Origin: Candidatus Anammoximicrobium sp.
GTDB taxonomy: Bacteria; Planctomycetota; Planctomycetia; Pirellulales; Pirellulaceae
Reading direction: 5' to 3'
Assembly (NCBI GenBank): GCA_012515235.1
Contig: JAAYYU010000009.1
Span: 17,451 to 81,450 of the forward strand
Length of the DNA stretch: 64,000 nucleotides
The notes below the pieces were generated by a model that was not told the origin of the DNA, did not search any database, and was given only the letters and a program-made list of their open reading frames with translations. The translations under genes were made by a program, and so were the position numbers. Below are positions 1-8,855 of the stretch, one piece after another. Position 1 is the first letter of the stretch. Each line of letters starts with the position of its first letter.

Positions 1-630
1 AACGTCGCCGGGGCCGATGTCCGCCGGCACGGATTCGCCGGTGATCGAGGACTGGTCGACGGACGAGTTGCCCTGGACGATTTCCCCGTCGGCGGCGATC
101 AGTTCGCCCGGCCGGACCAGCAACACGTCGCCGCGGCGGAGGGTTTGCGGATCGACTTCGCGTTCCCCGTCGGGCGTCAACAGGGTGGCTTCCCGGGCGT
201 GCAGGTGCCGCAGTCCCTCGATCGCCGCCTGGGCGCCAAGGATGCTGCGTTCCTCCAGGAAATGGCCCAGGTTCATGATCACCGGAATGAGCGTCGCCGT
301 GACAAAGTTGCCGCTGGCCATCGCGGCCAGCGTCGCCAAGGCCACCAACTGGTCGCCGAACGAGTTCGGGTCCATCGTTAGCACGCCGCGCACGGCCGAG
401 ACAAAAATCGGCACGGCCACGATCAGCGCCGCCAAGGCGACGATCAGGTCCGCGATTTCGCTTAACTCCGGCGGGCCGAACCGCCGCTGGATCAAGCCTA
501 CGGCCAGCAATCCGCCGGCGACCATCGCGGACCCGAGTTGGACGGCGATCTTGCCCCGCTCCCACAACGTCAGGGGGACGTCCAGGGTTCGTTCCAAGTG
601 CGCCGAAGCAGGACGGGCGAAATGAGCCAC
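1..630 (-). CDS. Cation-translocating P-type ATPase, N-terminal part (runs off window)
   Basis: The open frame runs from a GTG at 630 off the left edge and gives 210 residues. It shows hydrophobic segments followed by an actuator-domain signature: a stretch reading LLVRPGELIAADGEIVQG and then the near-invariant TGES motif, as in P1B-type metal ATPases. The catalytic DKTG site would lie outside the window. No N-terminal CxxC heavy-metal domain is present. The GTG start is chosen because GGGAG lies 7 nt upstream. It is the last visible gene of a minus-strand operon behind three SPFH genes, 96 bp after the preceding stop. The family is clear; the transported ion cannot be told from this part. 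Confidence 0.85.
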   Translation of the reverse strand, partial: MAHFARPASAHLERTLDVPLTLWERGKIAVQLGSAMVAGGLLAVGLIQRRFGPPELSEIADLIVALAALIVAVPIFVSAVRGVLTMDPNSFGDQLVALATLAAMASGNFVTATLIPVIMNLGHFLEERSILGAQAAIEGLRHLHAREATLLTPDGEREVDPQTLRRGDVLLVRPGELIAADGEIVQGNSSVDQSSITGESVPADIGPGDV

Positions 631-726
631 AACCAATCTCCCACGCGGCCCGCGGCCGCCGCCAAACGCTTGTCGTTCCGGCTTTTGCCGGCTCCCGCCG
701 CCTCGAGGCGGCCCGACGAACGGTCC

Positions 727-1725
727 TCAATCATCCAGAATCACGCGGTCGTCCGGTGACACGAAATTCAGCTTGCCGACACTCGCCAACACCTCCTCTA
801 CCGTTTCCAGGTAGATCCGGTTCCGGACCAGTCCCGGGTTCTTCTGATACTCGCTGTACAATTGCTCGAAGACGGAATACTCCTCCATCGCCCGCGCGTT
901 CAGCGTGTTCCGGTAGGCGGCGGACTCTTGAACCAGCCGGTTCCGTTCGGACTCGGCCTTGGGGGTTTCGCGAAAGGCAAACCCTTCCGCCTCCCGTTTT
1001 TTGGTTTCCACGTCGATCTGGGCGCTCTGCACGTCCCGGAATTCCGCCATCACGTGACGCGGCGGATGCAGCTGCTTGAACTCCAGCGCCGAAATGGCAA
1101 TCCCGCAGTCCAGGCGATCGAGCCGCCGCTGGGCACGCTCCCGAACGCTGTCCGCCAGGCCTTCCGCCTGGCCGCCCCGCGCCGGATCCTGACGCTGCAA
1201 CCGCAGCACGTCGTTCACGGTCCAGCCCGTCATCGTCTGGGTCAAGGCGGCGAGAACGACGTCGTGCAACACGGCGGGCGGATCCGCCGTTGCCAACTGG
1301 AAAGAAACCGGGTCGCTGATCCGGTACTTGACCACGACTTGCGCCTGGACGATGTTTTGATCGCCGGTCAGGCAGTAGCCTTCCAACAGCGGATCGATGC
1401 GGTCCTGGGCCTCCGTCTGGTCGATTCCCTTCCAGACCTCCTTGATCAGCACCTCGCCCTCCTGCTTGGCGGGCACCTGGATGACGCGGTCGATCGGGTA
1501 GGGCAGCGCGAGCAGCAGTCCGGGCTCGTGGACCTGCGCCGCACGGTTGGCGCCCGTCAGCTTGCCGAACCGCAACAGCAAGCCGACCTGATCGGGATCG
1601 ATCTCCTGAATCCCGGAAAACCAGAACAGGACGAACAGCAGGAGCATGACCCAGCGGAACATCCGCAGTCCGGATTGCAGTCCTTGGAAGACCGTCGGCA
1701 GCGGTTTTTCTTTGGCAGAAGTCAT
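727..1725 (-). CDS. SPFH/Band 7 protein, HflK/HflC-like (third of three)
   Basis: A 332-aa protein with one N-terminal membrane anchor (about residues 23-42) and then an SPFH/prohibitin domain recognisable from DPDQVGLLLRFGKL and LPYPIDRVIQVP. A charged helical segment (about 230-290) would form the stomatin-type coiled coil. HflK and HflC form cage-like membrane assemblies that control the FtsH protease; this is family knowledge, and no FtsH gene is visible here. Its ATG overlaps the stop of the upstream SPFH gene (ATGA), so translational coupling is likely. It is more divergent than classical HflC, so the name is kept general. Confidence 0.82.
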   Translation of the reverse strand: MTSAKEKPLPTVFQGLQSGLRMFRWVMLLLFVLFWFSGIQEIDPDQVGLLLRFGKLTGANRAAQVHEPGLLLALPYPIDRVIQVPAKQEGEVLIKEVWKGIDQTEAQDRIDPLLEGYCLTGDQNIVQAQVVVKYRISDPVSFQLATADPPAVLHDVVLAALTQTMTGWTVNDVLRLQRQDPARGGQAEGLADSVRERAQRRLDRLDCGIAISALEFKQLHPPRHVMAEFRDVQSAQIDVETKKREAEGFAFRETPKAESERNRLVQESAAYRNTLNARAMEEYSVFEQLYSEYQKNPGLVRNRIYLETVEEVLASVGKLNFVSPDDRVILDD

Positions 1726-2801
1726 GGCTGGCGGTCTCCTGTCGCCGGCAACTCGGGCTTCACGGCGGGAGACGCCGGCGGCATTCTCAACAGGGGCGGC
1801 TCCGCTTGCTTCGCGCCCGCCGCCTCGTTGCCGGCGGCGCCGGAGGCCCCGCTCGCCGCGGGTGCCGTCCCTGCCGCTCCCGGCGGCTGGGACAACACGT
1901 CGAAGAATCCCTGATCGGTCCGCAAGATGATGGTGGACTTGCTGCCCAGGGTTTTCTTCATGGCTTGGAGCGATCGCCAGAAGCGGTAGAAGTCGGGGTC
2001 CAGGCGATGAGCGCGGGCGTAAATCTCTGCGGCTTCCTTTTCCGCCTGGCCTTGAATCTTGCCGGCCTCCTCCCGCCCCAGGCGGCGGATCTCCTCGCAC
2101 TTGACCAGCACCTCGTCGCGGATCTGCTGGGCCTCCCGTTCGCCTTCGGCGCGGAGCTTGCCCGCCTCGGCCCGCCGCTCGGCCCGCATCTGCTGCAGGA
2201 CGGTCGCGATGTTCTCCTCCGGATACGCGATCCGCTTGATTCCCACTTGCTCGATGGCGATGCCGAACTTGGACAAGGCCGCGGGGCTTACATCGGCCAA
2301 GATGGCCTCTTCGATCGCCTCGGTTTGAATCGCTCCCGGAGTGGTGGATACCAGGGCCGACAGTTCGTACCGGCCCAAGTGAAAGTTCTTGCTGGCCGCC
2401 ACCATGCCGTCCAGTTTCTGTTCGGCCGCTTCGGCGGTGCCCAGCGACTGCAGGAACAGCAGGGGGTTCTCGACGCGCCACACGGCATAGGTCAGCAGAA
2501 TTACGTTCTTCTGGTCCCGCGTCAGCGTCGCGGTGTAGGGCGTGTTGTAGACCCGCCGGCGGACGTCGATTTGGTGGACGCGTTCCACCGGCCACGGCCA
2601 CTTCCACGCCAGCCCCGGTTTGTCCAGCGACCGTACCGGGTCGCCAAACCGCGTGACCACCGCCTTGTAGCCCTCCTCGACTTGGAAGTACATGCTGTAG
2701 GCGACAATCAACCCGACCACCGCCGCGGCCAGGAGTATTTGCGGCACCAGCGCCGCCGCCGATCGCTTGCGGACACGCGGTTCTTCTTCCAACTGCGTCA
2801 T
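1722..2801 (-). CDS. SPFH/Band 7 protein, HflC-like (second of three)
   Basis: A 359-aa protein with a single TM helix near residues 20-42, followed by an SPFH domain: the start EEGYKAVVTRFGDPV and the stretch PGLAWKWPWPVERVHQID are typical of HflC and HflK. Residues about 205-260 are rich in Arg, Glu and Ala, as in the coiled coil of prohibitin-like proteins. The C-terminal 60 residues are Ala/Pro/Gly-rich and probably disordered. It overlaps the next gene by 4 bp and lies 84 bp after the larger SPFH gene, consistent with one polycistronic unit. A membrane scaffold or protease-modulator role is inferred from the family. Confidence 0.85.
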   Translation of the reverse strand: MTQLEEEPRVRKRSAAALVPQILLAAAVVGLIVAYSMYFQVEEGYKAVVTRFGDPVRSLDKPGLAWKWPWPVERVHQIDVRRRVYNTPYTATLTRDQKNVILLTYAVWRVENPLLFLQSLGTAEAAEQKLDGMVAASKNFHLGRYELSALVSTTPGAIQTEAIEEAILADVSPAALSKFGIAIEQVGIKRIAYPEENIATVLQQMRAERRAEAGKLRAEGEREAQQIRDEVLVKCEEIRRLGREEAGKIQGQAEKEAAEIYARAHRLDPDFYRFWRSLQAMKKTLGSKSTIILRTDQGFFDVLSQPPGAAGTAPAASGASGAAGNEAAGAKQAEPPLLRMPPASPAVKPELPATGDRQP

Positions 2802-2885
2802 CGGTTCACCTCAAGCCCTTTCCGGCGAAAGAGCGACCAAGAATCATCATCGTTGTTGCCTTCGTGTGCGTCGGTTTTCGAGTCG

Positions 2886-4817
2886 CTAATTCCGGCCTCG
2901 ACCGCCGGTCGCCGAGGAGCCCGCGTCGCGAGTCAAGGGGACCGGATCTTCCGTCGGAATTTGTCCGCGCTGGTCCAACAGGATGCCGCCCGATCCGGTG
3001 GCGATCGCCTTGTCGACCAGCACGAACCGTTTCTTCTCCAGAATGTCCTCAAAGGCCTCGAACCACAGCCGCAACTGAAAGGCCTCCGCGGCCACGGCAT
3101 AGGCTTCGCCCATGGCCACAAACTGTGAGGACTCGGCGGTCGCCTGGCCGATCCGCCGGGCGGCGTCCACCCGCGCGGCGGCCACGGCCGCGTCGGTCTC
3201 CTCGTGGGCCTTTTCCAAATTCACCGCCTTCTCGCCCAGGGCTTCCACGCGGACGCGGTCGGCGTCGATCCGGGCGCTGATCACATCCAGGTAGTCGGCG
3301 GCCGCCTCGACCGGCGGATGGAGTCCCATCAGCGCGACGTCGACCACGTCGATCCCCAGCCGCTGGGACTGGGCGTAGCCGCGGAGCGTCTGCTCCAGGC
3401 GTTCGGCAAACTGCGCCCGGTTGGCGGTCAGCACCTCCATCAGGGTCGTGCCGCGCGTGTGCTCCATCAAAGCCCGATACGCATACGCCTCCAAGGCGTC
3501 GTCCGGATTCTGGTTGCGATACACGTAATCGAGGAACCGCTCCCGGTCCTCGTGGATCTTGTAGTACACCATGCAGCCCAACGCGACCAACTCGGAGCCG
3601 TCGCCCAACACCAGGGCAAACTCTTCGCTGGCGTGCTTCTTGCTCCACAGATAACTTGTCTGACGCCCCGGGTTGCTGATGAACCCGATCGGCTTGGCCT
3701 CCACGCGTTTCACCGGATACCGCAGCACGCGGCCGAACGGCCAAGGCAGCTTCCAGTGCAGTCCGGGCGGCAGCGGCGCCGCCTGAAGCTGGCCACAACT
3801 CTCGCGGACGCCCAACTCGTCGATCCGCACGACCGCCAGACTGCTCAGACCCCAGAACAAGACGCCAACGGCCAGCGCGGCGGGAACAAGCGAGCGGCGG
3901 ACGAACTGAATCGCCCAGGAAGAACGGAAACTGACGCCAAAACGCCGCTCGATCGTATCGAACAGCACGGGCAGCGGGTTGCCGTGGACGAACAGGGCCT
4001 CGCGGACCAACTGCCGCAGCGGAACGATGACAACCGGGCCTTCGGCAGGCTGGCGCAACCAGACGATCAACAGCCTGATCACCTGCTCGCCGCCCGTGGC
4101 GACGATCCAAAGCAACAACAGCCGCCCGGCCCACACAGGCGCCGGCGGCCAGAGGAACCCCGCCAACAACCCCGCCGCCGCCAGCACACTCGCCCACTGG
4201 AGTTCTCGAAACACCAACGCCAGCCCCGCGCTTTCCGGCAACTCCCCGTCGGGCACGCTGGCAAAGGAACGGGCCAACACCAGCCACAGGCAGGAGGCCG
4301 CCAGGCAAACCACTGCCAGCGCGGTGGCCGCGCTGCCCAGCGGTTCCTCGGACGCCGGAAGCTGCGAAGTCCAAATCCCGCGGGCAGCCAGCAAGGCCAA
4401 CAATCCCGTCGGAATCAACGCCAGAAACAGGTAGTGCAGCTTCAAGGCATGATGCACGTTCCACGGCCCGCTCGGCTCGTCGTCCTCTTCGTCGGATTCG
4501 CTGTCCCACCGCGACAAGCCACGCCGCGACGCCGCGGCCTGCACGCCCGTTTCCGAACGCTGTTCCGCCAAGACCGCTTCCCGCCGCAGACGGCAAACGT
4601 TCAGGCACAGCCAGGCGGCCAGCGCGGCCAAGGCAGCGTCGAGGGCCAACGCCCAGAGCACCAGCAGACCGTTCCCCAGGCCGTACCCGCCCGCCACCAA
4701 CATCCCGCCCGTCGCCAGAATGGCCGACGCCAGAACCAGATTGCGATGCGGCCCGGCCAACGCCGGGTCGGTTGAAGCGCGGGATGGTTGGACGGGGCTC
4801 GTTTCACGCTTCGTCAT
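2886..4817 (-). CDS. Large SPFH protein with multi-TM N-terminus, HflK-like (first of three)
   Basis: A 643-aa protein whose first half (about residues 25-340) carries several hydrophobic helices. The second half is an SPFH domain (PPGLHWKLPWPFGRVLRYPV) followed by an Ala/Arg/Glu-rich helix. Classical HflK has one N-terminal anchor, so the extra membrane region is unusual. It begins 4 bp after the stop of the upstream membrane-protein gene and is followed by two more SPFH genes, which suggests three subunits of one hetero-oligomeric membrane assembly. No catalytic motif was seen. The SPFH assignment is firm; the job of the N-terminal membrane half is unknown. Confidence 0.82.
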   Translation of the reverse strand: MTKRETSPVQPSRASTDPALAGPHRNLVLASAILATGGMLVAGGYGLGNGLLVLWALALDAALAALAAWLCLNVCRLRREAVLAEQRSETGVQAAASRRGLSRWDSESDEEDDEPSGPWNVHHALKLHYLFLALIPTGLLALLAARGIWTSQLPASEEPLGSAATALAVVCLAASCLWLVLARSFASVPDGELPESAGLALVFRELQWASVLAAAGLLAGFLWPPAPVWAGRLLLLWIVATGGEQVIRLLIVWLRQPAEGPVVIVPLRQLVREALFVHGNPLPVLFDTIERRFGVSFRSSWAIQFVRRSLVPAALAVGVLFWGLSSLAVVRIDELGVRESCGQLQAAPLPPGLHWKLPWPFGRVLRYPVKRVEAKPIGFISNPGRQTSYLWSKKHASEEFALVLGDGSELVALGCMVYYKIHEDRERFLDYVYRNQNPDDALEAYAYRALMEHTRGTTLMEVLTANRAQFAERLEQTLRGYAQSQRLGIDVVDVALMGLHPPVEAAADYLDVISARIDADRVRVEALGEKAVNLEKAHEETDAAVAAARVDAARRIGQATAESSQFVAMGEAYAVAAEAFQLRLWFEAFEDILEKKRFVLVDKAIATGSGGILLDQRGQIPTEDPVPLTRDAGSSATGGRGRN

Positions 4818-4821
4818 CGGA

Positions 4822-5532
4822 CTACTTCTTCACGAACAACAAGGGAAAGACAATGTCGCTGGTGCAACAGGGCATCCAGACCGCGAGGAACAGGAACAGC
4901 GCCGTGGCGGCGTATTGCCCAAGACTGAACTCGCCGCCGATGGCCATGGTCATGTGGAACAGCGACGCCCACGTGCTCAACAGGACGTGTCCGGCGTGAG
5001 GATACTTGGTGCGCGGCCAGAGTAAGCCCAAGACAATCCCCGCCACGGCCAAGGGATTGACCAGCCACCACTTTTCAAGGAACCCCAGATGGATGCCGCG
5101 ATTGGGCAGGTTCAGCAGCACTTCGGCGACATAGGGGATCACGCAATCGCTCAACGTGGCGATTCCGACCGAGCCCACGTAACCGATGAACAACGTGGCG
5201 AGCAGCGAGCGCCGGCTGTGCAGGGTGAACATGGCGGTGGTCACCAGCGCGCTGAGCAGCACGTGCAACGGATGCAGGCCCCAGAACAAGCGCGTGGAAA
5301 CCCACGCCGGAACATCGGCGGCGATGAACGTCACCAGGATGGCGATCCCCGTCAAGGCGCCGAACAACGTGAACGGCACGTGCGTTTTCAACTCTTGGCT
5401 GATTCTGGAAACAGCGCCGGCGGCCTCCGCGGGCGGGCCATGAGAACGGTCCGCCTGGTCCGCCAGACCAGCCTCCGGATCGGATCTCTGCTTGTGCGTC
5501 TCCATCGGTCGATTCGCCTTTCGTCTGTCCAC
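4822..5532 (-). CDS. Multi-pass membrane protein of the SPFH operon
   Basis: A 236-aa protein with a polar N-terminus (about 50 residues) and about five hydrophobic segments. Features include a His-rich stretch (FWGLHPLHVLL) and a late segment ending in MPCCTSDIVFPLL. A start at 5505 is also possible; neither start has a strong ribosome-binding site. It is the first gene of the tight minus-strand run leading into the three SPFH genes and the P-type ATPase, with only 4 bp to the next gene. I do not recognise the family. Paired Cys and several His residues in membrane segments would fit metal handling with the ATPase, but that is inference. Confidence 0.6.
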   Translation of the reverse strand: MDRRKANRPMETHKQRSDPEAGLADQADRSHGPPAEAAGAVSRISQELKTHVPFTLFGALTGIAILVTFIAADVPAWVSTRLFWGLHPLHVLLSALVTTAMFTLHSRRSLLATLFIGYVGSVGIATLSDCVIPYVAEVLLNLPNRGIHLGFLEKWWLVNPLAVAGIVLGLLWPRTKYPHAGHVLLSTWASLFHMTMAIGGEFSLGQYAATALFLFLAVWMPCCTSDIVFPLLFVKK

Positions 5533-5548
5533 CCAGCCAGCGAGCGCG

Positions 5549-6028
5549 TCACGCGTCGACGTTGCTGAACAAAGACTGCGCGGTTTTCTCCAAGAACTTC
5601 CCCCGCGCCGACGCCATGACCCGTCCGTCTTGCACCAACTCCGCGGCCAGTTCGTGCAGCGGCCGCAAGGACGAAACGATCCAGGCCCGGACCTGGGCCG
5701 AACGATCTGTGATCACCGGATGCCGGAAGCGGACTCTCAAGTCCGCCGTCACGCTGGCGTGCCCATGCGCAAACAGGCGGTTGATCATCGCGCCGTCCAA
5801 CAGGGCACAGATGATCCCGCCGTGCAACATGGACGGGTAGCCTTCGAATATCTTCTCACAGGCAAACGTGGCGGCGACGACGCCGTCCGCCCCCAAGCGG
5901 AAGTCCAGCCCCAGACCGTGCCCGTTCGCCGGGCCGCAGACAAAACAACCGGGATGGGTCTGCCGACGCAACGCCGAAAGCAGCGCTCCGGCGCGAGCGG
6001 GTTGCGTTCCGCTGCTCAGTGATCGCAC
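5549..6028 (-). CDS. PaaI-like hotdog-fold thioesterase
   Basis: A 159-aa protein starting with GTG at 6028. The hotdog-family core is visible: a CFVCGPANGHGLGLDF entry segment, then YPSMLHGGIICALLDGAM, matching the HGG-helix of PaaI/4-hydroxybenzoyl-CoA thioesterases, and a strand pair around LRVRFRHPV. Such enzymes hydrolyse acyl-CoA thioesters in the cytoplasm. The first 13 nt overlap the end of the upstream NifX-like gene, so the two are probably translationally coupled. The substrate cannot be predicted. Confidence 0.82.
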   Translation of the reverse strand: MRSLSSGTQPARAGALLSALRRQTHPGCFVCGPANGHGLGLDFRLGADGVVAATFACEKIFEGYPSMLHGGIICALLDGAMINRLFAHGHASVTADLRVRFRHPVITDRSAQVRAWIVSSLRPLHELAAELVQDGRVMASARGKFLEKTAQSLFSNVDA

Positions 6029-6354
6029 AAGTTCTGTCCCGATGCAAGAGTGCCGTTCAAATACGCTTGGACGATGTTCTCCGGCGTATTCCCCGGCGCA
6101 CCGACCACGACCTTGATTCCGTTCTCCGCAAACAGCTGCTGGGCCCGCTGGCCCATGCCGCCCGCAATGATCACATCGGCGCCCTGCTGGTGCAGCCAGC
6201 GAGGCAACACGCCCGGCTCGTGCGCCGGTGGCGTCAGGAATGTCGTCTGCCGCGGCTGCCCAGTCGCTTCATCCACGTCGATCAGGGCGAACTCTTGACA
6301 ATGTCCAAAGTGCAGACATAACTGGCCGCCCGCCATCGGGATCGCAATTTTCAT
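6016..6354 (-). CDS. NifB/NifX-type dinitrogenase Fe-Mo cofactor biosynthesis domain protein
   Basis: A 112-aa single-domain protein of the NifX/MTH1175-like family. It starts with MKIAIPMAGGQLCLHFGHC and continues with FALIDVD, GADVIIAGGMGQRA and a GAPGN segment near the C-terminus, all typical. Relatives bind Fe-S or Fe-Mo cofactor precursors, and many stand-alone copies occur beside MinD-type ATPases in organisms without nitrogenase. Here it lies with an IscU-like scaffold and a ferredoxin-containing MinD ATPase on the same strand, supporting an Fe-S or metal-cluster role. No nif structural genes are present in the window. Confidence 0.87.
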   Translation of the reverse strand: MKIAIPMAGGQLCLHFGHCQEFALIDVDEATGQPRQTTFLTPPAHEPGVLPRWLHQQGADVIIAGGMGQRAQQLFAENGIKVVVGAPGNTPENIVQAYLNGTLASGQNLCDH

Positions 6355-6439
6355 CCGTTTTACTCCTGGGTCTACGTTTTAACGATTCGCTCTTCGTGTT
6401 CTTGAGCTGTCTCGAATTTCGTGCCGGAGATTCCCTTTC

Positions 6440-6856
6440 TCACAACGCTTCCGAAGTCTCGCCGCAACGCGGGGCTATCCGCGGGCGAGTTTCATAGTCT
6501 GCAATGGCGGCCTTCAACGTATTGGCCGCCAACAGCGCACAATGTTCCGATTCTGGCGGCAATCCGCCCAGGGCCCGCAGCACGTCTCGTTGTTCCAACC
6601 GAGCCGCCTCGACAAGCAGTCTTCCGACAGCCAGTTCCGTCGCCATGCTGCCCGCGGCCCGCGAAGGCCCGCAACCGGAAGTCACAAAACTAGCCTGGAC
6701 AATCCGCCCCTCGGCGATCTGCAGCCAGAATTCCATCGTATCGCCACAGGGCCCCGTGATGCGGGCATGACCGTCCCAACGGTCGAGCGGACCGTAGTTC
6801 CGCGGCCGTTGAAAACGTTCCAGAGCCTGAAACGACATGGGTTGCTGCATGGTCAT
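6440..6856 (-). CDS. IscU/NifU-like iron-sulfur cluster scaffold
   Basis: A 138-aa protein with the IscU N-terminal fold. All three cluster-ligand cysteines are present and correctly spaced: C37 (in GPCGD, with D39), C62 (TSGCGPSRA) and C106 (EHCALLAANTLKAAI). The family assembles 2Fe-2S or 4Fe-4S clusters and passes them to apo-proteins in the cytoplasm. It lies between the MinD-type Fe-S ATPase and the NifX-like gene on the same strand. Three ATGs lie close together at the start (6856, 6850, 6838) without a clear ribosome-binding site, so the exact start is uncertain. Confidence 0.88.
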   Translation of the reverse strand: MTMQQPMSFQALERFQRPRNYGPLDRWDGHARITGPCGDTMEFWLQIAEGRIVQASFVTSGCGPSRAAGSMATELAVGRLLVEAARLEQRDVLRALGGLPPESEHCALLAANTLKAAIADYETRPRIAPRCGETSEAL

Positions 6857-7124
6857 ACTATCTATTACGATCGATCACCAAGAGAGTTCAGGAGGGCTTC
6901 ATGAATGGGGCAGAGGGAACGGCACCCGCTATCGAGCAAGCCCGTTGGCAGCGCCCCCCAGCCCTGGTCAATCGCCCCTGGAAACGGCCCAATCTACCGC
7001 CCCAGCCGCAACGGTTTCCCGCCGAGGCCTCGTGGACCAGCCGCTCTGTCGCCCCGGCGGTGCTCTGCCCCCTCGGATCACTTGCCTCCCCGACCATCTA
7101 CTTCCGCCCCAATCACCTTCGCCG

Positions 7125-7994
7125 TCAGGCCACTCCGCGGTTCTCCAGAAGCCGGTCTGAAGACACTTTCGCCAGCAAGCCAGCCACACGCTCCTGGAAA
7201 CGCGGCACCGCAACCGCCGCCAATTCGCCCCGCGAGTAGGCCTCGGCCACCGCACGGTCATCGGGAATTTCGGCCAGAATGGCGATCCCCTGCCGCCGAC
7301 AGTATTCCCAGACCTCGCGGTCGCCTGCGTCGGCTCGATTGACGACGATACCAAACGGCAACCGCAACGCCCGCGCCATTTCCACCGCCAGTCCCAAGTC
7401 GTTCAAACCGAAGGGCGTCGGCTCGGTCACCAGCAGCAACAGATCGGCGCCGCGGACGCTTTCAATGACCGGACACGAGGTGCCCGGCGGACAATCCAGG
7501 ATGGCCAAGTCGGCATCCGTCGGCAACGCAGCCTTGACGGCCCGTATCGCCGGGGGACTCATGGCCTCGCCCACGTTCAGCATGCCGTCCACGAATCGCA
7601 CGGAACCGCTCGCCCCCAGCCGCAGCCGTCCGACGCTGTGCGGCGCTTCGCCAATCGCCTGCTCGGGACACGCCAACTGACAGCCGCCGCAGGAATGGCA
7701 CAACTCGCCAAACACCAGCACCGACTGGCCTACGCACGCGATCGCGCTGAAACGGCAAACCTCGCTGCAACGGCCGCACAGCGTACACCGCTGGTGATCG
7801 ACCACCGGCAGCAGTCGGTCGATGGAAGACTCTCGCTCAATGGTGGGCTTCAGGAACAGATGCCCGTTCGGTTCCTCGACATCGCAATCGGCATACACCA
7901 CCGTGCGACCAGCCTGAGCAGCGAGGTACGCCAGGTTGGTCGCGACGGTGGTTTTACCGGTCCCGCCTTTTCCACTTGCTACCGCAATCCGCAT
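7125..7994 (-). CDS. MinD-superfamily P-loop ATPase with two 4Fe-4S motifs
   Basis: A 289-aa protein with a deviant Walker A (KGGTGKTT, residues 9-16), as in MinD/Mrp ATPases. A ferredoxin-type insertion carries CxxCxxCxxxC twice (C70, C73, C76, C80 and C99, C102, C105, C109), followed by the ATPase switch motif DCPPGTSCPV. These proteins are thought to couple ATP hydrolysis to Fe-S cluster or electron handling. In many anaerobes they occur as tandem pairs next to NifX-like genes; only one copy is present here. The 268 bp downstream before the IscU-like gene contain no convincing gene. Confidence 0.9.
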   Translation of the reverse strand: MRIAVASGKGGTGKTTVATNLAYLAAQAGRTVVYADCDVEEPNGHLFLKPTIERESSIDRLLPVVDHQRCTLCGRCSEVCRFSAIACVGQSVLVFGELCHSCGGCQLACPEQAIGEAPHSVGRLRLGASGSVRFVDGMLNVGEAMSPPAIRAVKAALPTDADLAILDCPPGTSCPVIESVRGADLLLLVTEPTPFGLNDLGLAVEMARALRLPFGIVVNRADAGDREVWEYCRRQGIAILAEIPDDRAVAEAYSRGELAAVAVPRFQERVAGLLAKVSSDRLLENRGVA

Positions 7995-8416
7995 GATGCT
8001 CCTTCGTTGGCCACTCGCCAGCCGGCTGATCGAACCGGGGGCTGATGCCGCCCGTTCGCCTTACGTTGGAAGCATTGCGCGTGCCAAAGCGATTGCAGTT
8101 GAGGCCCCAGGCGAACCAGGACGTGGGAAACGCCCCGCGTCACGAAACAAGGTTTCGCGAAGGCCATTTAGCCGGGAAGGATCATTCTCGACTGAGCAAA
8201 GTCGTTGCTCGGTCGCCCGTTCAGCAACAGGCCGTCTTGCAATCTGCCATTCCCGCGGACGGCCATCTGTGGCATGATGCAAGAGACATTTTGTAACCAG
8301 CGGGTCCGCCCTGGAGTCTATCTACAATTCTCGATGCTTACGGCCAGCGAGCTGTCCTCGGTTTGTCGGCAGCCGCGGTCAGACGTAATTCAAACCAAGG
8401 ATGCGAGAGCCAAAAG
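7995..8416. other. Intergenic region between divergent genes
   Basis: This 422-bp gap separates the minus-strand MinD-type gene from the plus-strand C-GCAxxG-C-C gene, so it must hold promoters for both. Short open frames on both strands have no recognisable protein features. I see no clear operator, riboswitch or RNA gene. Confidence 0.5.
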
Positions 8417-8815
8417 ATGACGGACAAGCCCGACGCGGTGAGTCTCTTTCGAGGATCCGAGCGGAACAACTGCGCACAGGCAGTTTTGAAAGCTTACGCG
8501 AACCTGGCGGGCGTCGATCAAAGCTGCGTCGAGCGGTTTGCGCGGCTGGGCAGTGGACGAGCTCCCCAGGGTGAATGCGGCGCGCTGTTCGCCGCAAAAG
8601 CCCTGCTGACCGACCAGGCCGCTCGCCAGACGCTGCACGACGAGTTCACCCGCGCGGCGGGTTCGGCGGCCTGCCGGCAAATCCGCCAACTAGGGCGTCT
8701 GTCGTGTCAGCATTGCGTCGAGACCGCAGTGGACTCAGTCTTCGTTCAATTGAGTCAAGGCCAGATGCTCCGAAGACCGGCGAACTGCGAGGAAGGGGTC
8801 GTGCCGAGCGCTTGA
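8417..8815 (+). CDS. C-GCAxxG-C-C family redox protein
   Basis: A 132-aa protein with the cysteine layout of the C-GCAxxG-C-C family: NNCAQAV near residue 18, an ECGALFAAK motif in place of GCAxxG near residue 52, and a later ACRQI...SCQHC group near residues 80-97. The family is small, often fused or adjacent to oxidoreductases and presumed to act in redox or metal handling; its biochemistry is not well defined. The ATG at 8417 is preferred to an upstream in-frame ATG at 8363, because homology begins at residue 10 or so of this shorter form. It is divergent from the Fe-S gene set, which suits a shared redox theme. Confidence 0.75.
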   Translation: MTDKPDAVSLFRGSERNNCAQAVLKAYANLAGVDQSCVERFARLGSGRAPQGECGALFAAKALLTDQAARQTLHDEFTRAAGSAACRQIRQLGRLSCQHCVETAVDSVFVQLSQGQMLRRPANCEEGVVPSA

Positions 8816-8855
8816 GGCCCCCTCCCTGTGCAGCGGCCGACCGCGGGCCGCGGCG

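Noticed and set aside
6016..6354. NifX-like gene as a sign of nitrogen fixation.
   Set aside because: No nifHDK or other nif genes are present; stand-alone NifX-like proteins are common in non-fixing organisms.
6857..7124. Minus-strand frame with an RGDRAAGPRGLGGKPLRLGR-like stretch, faintly resembling DUF5320 proteins that often accompany MinD-ferredoxin genes.
   Set aside because: An in-frame stop lies just upstream, there is no start codon, and no CYC-type motif follows; the similarity is too weak.
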